From Alviniconcha marisindica (taxonomy: Eukaryota; Mollusca; Gastropoda; Provannidae), in the NCBI GenBank assembly GCA_018857735.1, contig JABMCL010003464.1, forward strand, positions 246,001-310,000: a DNA stretch of 64,000 nt, written 5' to 3'. A model generated the notes under the pieces. It made no database searches, had not been told where the DNA came from, and saw nothing but the letters and a program-made list of their open reading frames with translations. Every line of letters begins with the position of its first letter. Position 1 is the first letter of the stretch. Made by a program: the position numbers and the translations under genes. This document shows positions 1-64,000 of this stretch, piece after piece.

Positions 1-3000
1 CACGGCGCACCACCACTAACGCTACGCACGCCCACAGTGGACGCCACAACTAAAAAGCATTAGCACAGCCATTCTAAGCACCCGATCAGACGATCAAAGT
101 GAGAAGAAAATAAACCATGCGCGGTGACCCCCACTTCCCCCTTTCCAAACAGACCATGACCTTTTTTGTTGTTTGGTTCCACATATGGGCTGATGCTAAT
201 AACTAAACTAGCTTTTTAGGACAAGCAATAACATAACTGCATGCCATTCAGTTAAGGTGTTCATACTAAACATATCACAATGTAAAAATGTGCAACAATT
301 TGAGCTTTCTTTGCAAAATGACGCAAGCATGAAGTAGGCAGATGCAGAGACTACAGGCCGGTCTGTGGGGCACTGAAAGACCACAGCGAAGGACTTAAAA
401 GACCAGGGGAGAGCCTGAAAGACTATGGGAGGACCAAGACTGAAACTGAGCATGGAAGGACTTCAAAGACCCTCTATTCACCATCACAAAGAAAGACAGG
501 CTTGGGTTAATGTCTCATTCACGTAAGCTCGAGCGCAGCCATTTGGGACATAGGAGTGAACCCGTTCAGCCCCAAACACACAACTAACCGTTCACCTGAA
601 CCCCTGTTCTACACACAAAACCTTCCTTCTGCAAACTCCGAACTTTCGCAACCACCACCATTCAATACCTCTGTCACAAAACGTCTTTGAGTCACAATGA
701 ACTGTGTGTCACATATGATCAGGAAAAGTAACACCCGGTAACACAGCTTAGTTGAAGCCTGAGGCACCTTATAAACAATGGAGAAATCATTTCTACTACA
801 GTCTCTAACACAAGCTCGGCATGCTATGAATGCATGCCATTAAATTCACAAACAATTTCAAATAATGGAGAAGCACACATGATTAACCTGGATAATAAAT
901 AAGCCATGAGAACAAATTGGGAAGGGTTTAACACAGGCACACAAAATGAAAGCATCAAGGCTAATTTTGAGCGTGCAGTCAGTCACTACACAATCTGATC
1001 CAGAAGGAAAAGAAAACTTTGCTGTGTGCTATTGGGAGCATCACAAGTTAAACACTTTTTTTTAGGGGGGGTGGGGGGGGGACTTGGAGGATCCACATAC
1101 AAGTAGTAATGGGTGGGGGGGAGGGGTCTTTGGAAAAACTGGGGATGGGACCTGAAAACTGCCAAAGCAACCTTGGCATGGACTTCACAGATCTTGATCC
1201 AACCTTGGCAGCAGAAACAGGACTCCAGCAAGCCTTGGGTGGGGGTGGGGAGGGAGTAGTTTTGGGGGGTGGGGGCATAGGTGCAAGACAAAAACACCAC
1301 CCCATTCCTCATGACGGGTGGTGCAGCACATTACCAGATGCACAGCTAAGAAGATCACACATGGATACACCTGTGCATAGTGAAAATGTCAAACGATGGT
1401 GGTAGACATCACAGCCAAGACTCACTGCCAATGCAGGGTTAGCTTCCGACGATGGGTGGGCCTGTCTGTGTGTGTGGGGCTTAGATTGCAGCTGTTACCA
1501 GTGTTGGCCATTTGGAAGGTACCGGTGTCAGCAGTAGCTTCAAGGGTAGCACTGTAGTAATCAACCTACTTTGGCAGGCAAGACTGTAGTGATCAAGTTT
1601 GGCAAGTGGGATTGGGGCTACAGTTTGGTCAACTGGGTGAGAGTTACTACTGTAGGTAATTTGAAGGGCTGAAGTGTGTAGGTAACTGGCATGCTCAAGT
1701 GTAGGTATAAATGTGGGAGTCTGACAAGTTGAAGTGTATAGGTAACTGGCACGCACAGGTGTAGTTATGAATGAAGGTAATTAAACAGGCTGAAGTGTAG
1801 TTACCAATGTAGGTAGTTTGACAGGTTTAAGTGTATTTATGAATGAAGGTAATTAAACAGGCTGAAGTGTAGTTATCAATGTAGGTATTTGACGGGCTTA
1901 AGCGTAGTTATGAATCAAGGTAATTAAACAGGCTGGAGTGTAGTTATCAATGTAGGTAGTTTGGTGGGTAGGACTGGTTAGGGTTCGATCTCTGCACGAA
2001 GAACAAAACTGAAAGTGAAAAAAGTTGGCAGCAGGGCTGGGGAGGAAGGCAGTGCTACCAAAGGAAGAGGGGTGTGAGAATGAGAGCTACCACAGGAAGA
2101 GGGAGTGTGAGAATGATGGAACAGCCTCCATGGAGTTGAATCAATGCTGTGAACCTTTGCATCAAGGGCAGGTTTAACAGGCTGGAAACTGGAAGGCCAG
2201 CCAACAGACAGCATGGACAGTGAACGCCAGCAGAAGGCAAAAAAGAGCCAGAGACTGGAGGCTTGCTGGGCAACCTGTACAGCGGTGTCATCAGCCACAT
2301 TATCACAAACAAGCAGGAGAACTCCAGGCCCAGTGCCTTTTTTCAGTAGACAGGTGGACGGGGAGATGAAACATGGTCTGAGAGATACAACGTCCACTTC
2401 ATTGTGTAAATAAGCACACATCAGCATCCAAAGCCCTTGAATCTGCAACAAAACCCTTACACATACACAGAACTAGACTGATAAAACAAAGAGTTCACCA
2501 ACAAAGACACTCATTTGTTCTTAATGCTGCATGAAGATGAACTGAATTCTGTCGAAGGCAGAGTCAAAATGTCTAAAAGAACTCAAAAAGTGACAGCAAA
2601 CCTCAAAGCCAGTGCAAGCCGATTCAAACATCCCAAAGCAATAAACACATCACCACTCTGCAAACCTAGCAGCAAAATGTACACCTCAAAGATGCATCTC
2701 GAGTACATCCTAGCAATGACAGAACAAACTGACCAAAGTTCAGATTAGTCTTCATAAATACACCAAAACTGTACACACAGGACAGTGTGTTCCTCAAGGG
2801 AATGAGTAAGACTGATGGAAATAAAAAGAAAACGTAACCACATGGTGAGTACATTTTTTTTTTTTTTTAAAGTCCATCGATCTTCACTAAACTAAGACTA
2901 AGCCTGCTTTAAAAACTGTCTGTTAGTTGCATGACTAAGGATTTAAGAGGCACGATGAGAGGCAGCACATCACAGAATGCTCAGAAAGACCGATTCACTG

Positions 3001-3124
3001 CCATCAAGCGGTGTCAGCCAAGGACAAATCACTCTTGCAATTCATCAAAACTGTCAGCACCGACGACAGACAACCTAATGTGGCCTCTCTTTTCTGTTAG
3101 ATCATCTCCTTGTGTGGCAAACTA
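1..3124 (-). other. CLK 3' UTR and downstream DNA
   Basis: No gene supported. This is the region after the CLK stop. I find no convincing minus-strand AATAAA (TTTATT on the plus strand) here, so the polyadenylation site cannot be placed. It contains a G-rich stretch (1060-1290), a tandem array (about 1480-1975) and A/T-rich DNA. The minus-strand open frame at 1978-2451 looks like chance. A T-run sits at 2856-2869. Confidence 0.5.
1480..1975. repeat. Imperfect tandem repeat, unit about 37 or 75 bp
   Basis: Repeated blocks of the form aggctgaagtgtagttatc, aatgtaggtagtttgacagg, then a variant half with gaatgaaggtaattaaacag. The copies are clearest from 1760 to 1960. The unit is two related halves, giving a period near 75 bp. 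It lies just downstream of CLK, possibly within its 3' UTR. Confidence 0.75.
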
Positions 3125-58981
<55,857 letters not shown>

Positions 58982-61679
58982 CTGAAATTGTGAAAGTAAA
59001 CTGAGCATGCATGAAATGATGTTAAACCTTTCACAGTTTGAGTCCCAGTTTCACAACTGAACAGGAACAGAGAAGACTTTTTCTTTTTTATTCACCAAAA
59101 GTATATTAAAAGTAAAAGTATTAGTATTTGACCAAAGCTGCCAACATTTCACTAGACTTAAGTGTAGCAAAATCAGATTTTAAGCATAGTAATTTGATTT
59201 TAAGTCAGTGGCAGTGTATAATTATGGTCCTCCTTGCGCAATTTAATTTCCTGGAAACATGAGCTAGTCTAGTATTTTTTTTAAAGTCTAGCATTACTGC
59301 AGGGTATGACAATAAGGACTGCCCGACTGCCCAGGGCAGGTAACTTACTCGGTCGGGCAGGTGAAGATCTCAGTGGCCTGCCTGACCGGGCAAGTCGCTG
59401 TCAGTTTTTATATATATATATATATATTTCAATTCATGCACTAGATTTTGAGTCACTGTGACAGTTTTTGTTTTGCGGTTCCACAATCACAACATCAGTT
59501 TCCTTTTACATCATCAAACCGCCGACTTCAGTGTCGTAGCATGTGATTGGCTTGCCAGTGCAGTTAAGCCAATCAGAAGCTAGCTCTCTTTACTCATGGC
59601 GAAGCATGGCTCGCAGTCAGTTAGCTTTGGTGTGAGCTTTTTAAAAGGAGCACTGGAGGAGGGGGGGGTTGAAAACAAAAATAAGTTTGAAAAGCTAACA
59701 GATCCCAGCCAAAAGAGAGGAAGTTTGTTCCCAAGTGCAGACAAAAGAATTTGCTTGATGTGTTTGCAATGACCACATAGGCCACAACTATGCCAGTATT
59801 AGTGAGAATTTTAAAGCAGTTACTTCTTCTGTTCTTTCTTTTGGGGGAGGGATAGGGGCAAGGGGAGAAGGGGGGTGTAAGATCCAAAGTGTAATCAATG
59901 AGCATTTTAAAAGACCTAATTGTGGCCGCTAAAATGTTCAAATTCATAATCATGTTCTGATCAGGAATTCCCATTCAGCGAAGGGACACTACTCCCGACT
60001 TGCAATCTTGTTTTATTGTGGAAATAGGGGAAACATTGGACCTTAAAAAACAAAACAAAAAACTTTCTCATTCTTAAATAACAGATATGAAGGCAGGAAT
60101 AAACTAGCATAATCCTTTATTAACACAGAAAATAAAGAAATGTATCTGGTGCAGGTTTGGCAGAGTTCCTTGTGTTAAAAAATACAACCACTGATCCATG
60201 TTGCCCGGGCTCTGTTGGGTCATGGCTTGGGGCATGCATGGCGGGTTGGGTCATTAATATTAACAATAATTAAAATTCTGAAATTAGAACTGTTAGTGTT
60301 ACAGTGTTAGAATGAAATGAACAGTAACTGCTTTCACAGAAGTCATGACACATGACAAAATGAGGCAGAGTTATGCCCAGTCACATTCTGTACTGCAATG
60401 ATTCATTGCTGATACCATTAGTACTACCCACTGTAAAAAAAATTTTATTATAAGCTTCAGTACTTTACAGAATTTTATCTCTTTCAAGCATGGACCTGGC
60501 AATTAACAATGTTACAAATTTATGTAACTTTGTGGGGAAGATGGTGTGTGTGTGTGTGTGTGTGTGTGTATCAGTCTACTTAGAACTTTTATCACACTTT
60601 CTACCCTTCAAAATCCATTTGACAAACAATGAAACATATCACATATTTTAATCAAATTGGCTGATTTTAAGAATCTGGCATGGGCAACTAGTTTTGCCAC
60701 TTGGGCAAGTAGAAAATTCATCTACTTGCCCTACAGGGCAAGTGGGAACAAAAGTTATTGTCATACCCTGATTACTGGCTGGAGAGAGAGCGATCATTTT
60801 GTAGTTTTCTGTTCATTTTTAGGCTGAATGTTAATCTTTCTGTCAATGTTACATTAGTACACCCACACAGTAAGGACTTTGATACAGCTGCATAGTATTA
60901 ACACTAATATTACTAATGTAATGACTGTTATAATTTATACTTATACAGTTAATAGAGTTATAGTTTACAGAAATTATACTATTACTAAGTTACAGCCTAC
61001 TTAATACTAATTGTAAGTAGAGTTACTGCTACTACTACTAGCCACTTAATACTTTCAGATGGCATCAAACTAATCATCTAAGTTTGACATTACAATTTAC
61101 CGTTTAGATTACAAAATACCTGTTACGCAACTTACGATGATGTACTGATTAACTGAATCAGTGAATGTAGCCTTTTCAGTAGAACTTCGTCACTGTCCGT
61201 ACACTATCGATGTATCAGTTATAACAACTCACTGACTAATGTTGTACTCACAATCTAGTCACACTAGTTTTAAAACGAACAGTTCCCCTTCAAATTCGAT
61301 TCAAAGCTCGACTGTCAGATTTTGCGTGACAATTACTGGATTAGAATTATATTCTGCCAGTATCTGCTACTGACGCAATGACTGTCTATTTGCAACTGTT
61401 GTTTTTAAATCCACAGTATGTACACCCTCTATTTTCACCCTCAGTTCTTGAAAAACATGCAAACAACAACAGTGAGACTGAGAGCGACGTGTGTTTCGTG
61501 TATGGCAAAATTAGAAGTCATTCCTAAATACTTCTGGCGATCCCCAAAATGGCGGACAAAAAAATTACGCCAGACGTGAAGCTTAAATTAGCCCCAAAAT
61601 CGGAACATAATTGATCATCAAAACAAAGAAGTATCAATCTACTAAAATGTAAATAATTAGAAACCACACAGAGACTTAC
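58982..61679 (-). other. CLK 5' UTR intron
   Basis: Holds a hAT-type element (59300-60770). About 61500-61620 contains aaaatggcggacaaa on the plus strand, with a short open frame of 21 codons. No coding exon of CLK was seen here. Confidence 0.45.
59300..60770. mobile_element. Non-autonomous hAT-type element, about 1.47 kb
   Basis: Perfect 16-bp terminal inverted repeats CAGGGTATGACAATAA (59300-59315) and its complement (60755-60770). ATTACTG flanks both sides (59293-59299 and 60771-60777), 7 bp as aligned here where hAT usually makes 8. Just inside both ends are palindromic GGGCA/TGCCC clusters (59318-59392 and 60685-60742), a common hAT subterminal pattern. No transposase frame. The interior contains (TG)n at about 60544-60569 and an (AT)n run near 59409-59427. 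Confidence 0.8.
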
Positions 61680-61680
61680 A

Positions 61681-61810
61681 ATTCGGGATTTACCCACTGT
61701 TTCCCACAAAAAGTCGAGGTTGATTCGTCGGCAGGTGGACAAAATCGAAGATAATACGTCCATTGGCCAATGAAAAAGCTTTACGGATTGGACAACTTTA
61801 GCCAATGAAA
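61681..61810 (-). promoter_or_regulatory. CLK: Candidate CLK promoter and non-coding first exon
   Basis: The start codon follows an acceptor at 58981, so a 5' UTR exon must lie upstream. A good minus-strand donor (AATT|GTAAGTCTC) sits at 61680/61679. About 80-130 bp upstream of it is a cluster of CCAAT boxes in both orientations: cattggccaatg at 61761-61772, attgg at about 61786 and ccaat at about 61802. I see no TATA box. A CCAAT-type housekeeping promoter fits a CLK gene. The transcription start and exon borders are not determined. Confidence 0.35.
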
Positions 61811-61934
61811 ATTAAGATAAGAAAACACTCTCAAGCAGCTTTGTCTCCCTTCCATACTTTCGCTTTTCGAGGCTCTCACTGCTGGAGCGCTTTCTCAGTG
61901 CATGCATCTCACTATCAATAAAACATTAAAAATG

Positions 61935-62010
61935 GCTGAGGCCGCTGCTCATCTTAATGCATTCTGGTGGTGACAATGTAGCGTCAGGTACAGCTTTCCC
62001 TTCCCCATGT
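61935..62010 (+). repeat. Retroposon fragment matching 23580-23660
   Basis: catcttaatgcattctggtg, gtgacaatgtagcgtcaggt, then tttcccttcccc parallels the minus strand of 23660-23575. It has no tRNA-like head here, so it is a truncated copy. Confidence 0.6.
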
Positions 62011-62661
62011 AGGCTGGTCCCCGTGTCAGTAAGCTGAGTCACACCGCCGCCGATCAATGTCACGTCATACACTCGTGATGCCCAGTGACTGACTCGGCCA
62101 CTGACATAGGAGGACCAAGGAGCAACGGTGGCCGAAAGCGAGGCTTGGAGTTTGCCGGAAGGGTGTCGGAAAACGAGGCTTCGGGTATAAGCCGATCATT
62201 CAAGCTAGCCGACAGCCGGACCGGCGCCGCTCACCCGGCCACCACCTCCGTCAGGTATCTCGCTGGCCGCGGTCCCCGGAGACAAGTCGGCGTCAGGAAA
62301 CAAGTATACCAACAACTATCGCTTTTGTGAAAATGGTGGTAAATGGGGAAGAAAAAAACTGCAGCAACGTGACAAAATAATCCCTCTGAGAGAGAGAACT
62401 CGAACTCGAAAACTTAGTTACTGAATACCCAAGCCGGATAGTAGCGTTTGGACCTATCTAACAGCCAGTCCTTGCTATACTACAAACGCTGACAAATCAG
62501 TACGACTATACCACAAACAAATATTATAAGTACGAATAAGCAATTGATTAATGCAGTTTCACAGAGTTCCTACAAACGTGCAGAAACCATCGGAAACTTG
62601 AAATTTCTTTCAGTCATGGACATACATGTATACAACAATCTGAGAGACAGAGACAGAGACA

Positions 62662-62745
62662 GAGATTGATTGATTGATTGATTGAACTTTATTTCTCAAC
62701 GGTGAAGATATTAGCACAAAGGCCGACTCACATATCTCCCGTTGC
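62662..62745 (-). repeat. Retroposon 3' end with (ATCA)n tail
   Basis: On the minus strand it reads gtgctaatatcttcaccgtt, gagaaataaagttcaatcaa, then tcaatcaatcaatc. AATAAA followed by a short tandem tail is the usual end of LINE-mobilised elements. Confidence 0.6.
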
Positions 62746-63057
62746 TACAGTAATACTAATAACCAAGACATTCACAGTGAAATATTATTACAGAAGGCTA
62801 TAGACAAATACAGCATCAGTAAAAATAAAAATAAAAATTAATAAAATAATAATAATAATAACAACAACACATATAAAACCAGACAGCGATTGCAACGGAA
62901 ATGAGTATTACTATATATTCTATATTGCTATTATAAACCTGGAGATCATTGTCCCACTGAACTGACGGGCTTCATACACTTTATATTCACGCTTTATTTT
63001 TTAACTATGCATACGCTGGCTACTCTGAACACTGACGACTGAGTCAGCCTTTGCACT

Positions 63058-63123
63058 ACTTCGACGACTTTTCGGTTTGGATTGAGCAGGTTCGCTCAAT
63101 CCAAACCGAAAAGTCGTCGAAGT
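63058..63123. repeat. Perfect 30-bp inverted repeat with 6-nt loop
   Basis: Arms 63058-63087 (acttcgacgacttttcggtt tggattgagc) and 63094-63123 are exact complements, with the loop aggttc between them. Confidence 0.95.
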
Positions 63124-63308
63124 AACAAGTAAATATATTTTTACTTCTTTTGTTCGGCTTCTTCCATTCATTACAACTAGTGACCTTTGTCGCTGACTGA
63201 CAGCTTGACAAAGGTGATTACCCCGAAAATTTGCTGGTATTGTCTTGTCCTAATAAAAAGCGTCCTTTTGAACCGTTTATGTGTTTGAATTTTGTTTTAG
63301 AACGCTAG

Positions 63309-63311
<3 letters not shown>

Positions 63312-63388
<77 letters not shown>
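63312..63388. repeat. (CT)n microsatellite
   Basis: About 38 uninterrupted CT units. Confidence 0.95.
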
Positions 63389-63392
<4 letters not shown>

Positions 63393-63779
63393 AGCCGATT
63401 AGTGCACCGGCGCCAGTACGAAGCCGGATTCAAACTGACATGCAGTCGGATTGTTCAAGACTGAAGAGTCACACCCACAGGCAGCCTGTAATACAATCAT
63501 ATCTGGCTGAGGTCTGTGGTCACACCCCGAGTATCGACAAGTGTATCATGTCTTCCTTCACAACCCAGTGACGTGACAGGGGCAGGACGGTTCAGTAAGC
63601 GCAGCGTGCATGGAGTGTCGATGTCAGTTCCAGCCGGAGCTGGAGCAGCTAGTCAGTCTATCAGTCAGAGTTGTTCTAGTTCACTCTAATAACGGTGGTG
63701 GCCGGATTGAAAAAAAGGCCCTCCATTTAGTCATCAGCGCACTGAGCGTGTAGCTACCCTTTGTTCGAGGGGAAAAAAA

Positions 63780-64000
63780 GTACGCAATGAATTTAGTTAA
63801 AATGTGTCACTATGACAGCTGCCCACAGGCGTGGGTTCGAATCCGCTGTGGCTACTTAGGGCTACCAGTCTGAGGACTGGCCTAGTTGTCGTTTATGGAC
63901 AGCGACTTTATGGTTACTGACTTCGACCTCGACCACTCAACTCAGTCTCGAGTACGCAATGAAGTTAGTTAAAATGTGTCACTATGACATCTGCTGCCTG
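63780..64000. repeat. Direct repeat of about 45 bp enclosing a B-box-like sequence
   Basis: gtacgcaatgaatttagtta, aaatgtgtcactatgacagc is at 63780-63820 and recurs at 63952-63992 with two substitutions. Between them, gtgggttcgaatccgctgtg (63831-63850) carries a perfect polymerase III B box (GGTTCGAATCC). This may be a tandem SINE-like unit cut by the window end. Confidence 0.7.

Larger units (their letters stand above)
61811..64000. other. Upstream DNA with retroposon pieces
   Basis: No gene supported. Contains a plus-strand retroposon fragment (61935-62010), a retroposon 3' end (62662-62745), a perfect hairpin (63058-63123), a CT microsatellite and a terminal direct repeat. The plus frame at 62085-62330 has an Arg/Gly-rich product that I do not recognise. 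It could be the first exon of a divergent gene, but nothing supports it. Confidence 0.45.

Noticed and set aside
1978..2451. 157-codon minus-strand frame downstream of CLK
   Set aside because: No domain, no splice context, poor codon pattern, lies in the probable 3' UTR.
61551..61616. Short plus frame starting MADKKITPDVKLKL, and a similar MADKKNEAAV start at 40373
   Set aside because: Only 21 and 11 codons, each ending in a stop with no donor that clearly continues the frame; atggcggac is a common 5' UTR/YY1-like word.
63831..63850. Possible tRNA gene because of GGTTCGAATCC
   Set aside because: No A box, acceptor stem or anticodon arm at proper distance; more likely a tRNA-derived retroposon piece.

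Overview
The window looks like a piece of a large, repeat-rich invertebrate nuclear genome, most likely a mollusc (possibly a gastropod). The reasons are one gene split by very long introns, many CA/CT microsatellites and minisatellites, several DNA-transposon relics, and dispersed tRNA-derived retroposon pieces of a style I associate with molluscs. The species call is inference and is not proven by the sequence.

I can support one protein-coding gene with confidence. It is a LAMMER-family dual-specificity kinase (CLK, the Doa/CLK2 type) on the minus strand, with coding exons from 58981 down to 3125. Thirteen coding exon positions can be placed with matching splice phases, from an Arg/Ser-rich N-terminus through every kinase landmark: the glycine loop, the ATP lysine, [14 protein letters not shown] and the [11 protein letters not shown] signature. 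Assembled on paper the frame stays open for about 1194 codons. Two things are unusual. First, the exon for the CMGC/CLK insert exists twice (9832-9919 and 8544-8634), with phases that allow only one of the two in a message. Second, the last exon adds about 720 disordered residues after a normal kinase end, where the CLKs I know stop.

Layout: 1-3124 is the 3' UTR or downstream region with a tandem array. 3125-19079 holds most kinase exons. 19080-34356 is a 15-kb intron with a PIF/Harbinger-like MITE, retroposon pieces and a higher-order minisatellite. 34357-35581 holds the glycine-loop exon and the EDD..GHLIY exon. 35582-55866 is a 20-kb intron with a second minisatellite, many homopolymer G/C tracts, a possible TATA promoter and a candidate 42-nt poison exon. 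55867-58981 holds the two RS-rich exons, separated by a piggyBac-type element with a broken transposase start. 58982-61680 is the 5' UTR intron, containing a hAT-type element. About 61.68-61.81 kb looks like a CCAAT-rich promoter. 61.9-64.0 kb is upstream DNA with retroposon pieces, a perfect hairpin and a CT microsatellite.

I found no rRNA, tRNA, CRISPR or bacterial-style operon. Apart from the kinase, the short open frames in the window look like chance frames in repeats, introns or UTR.
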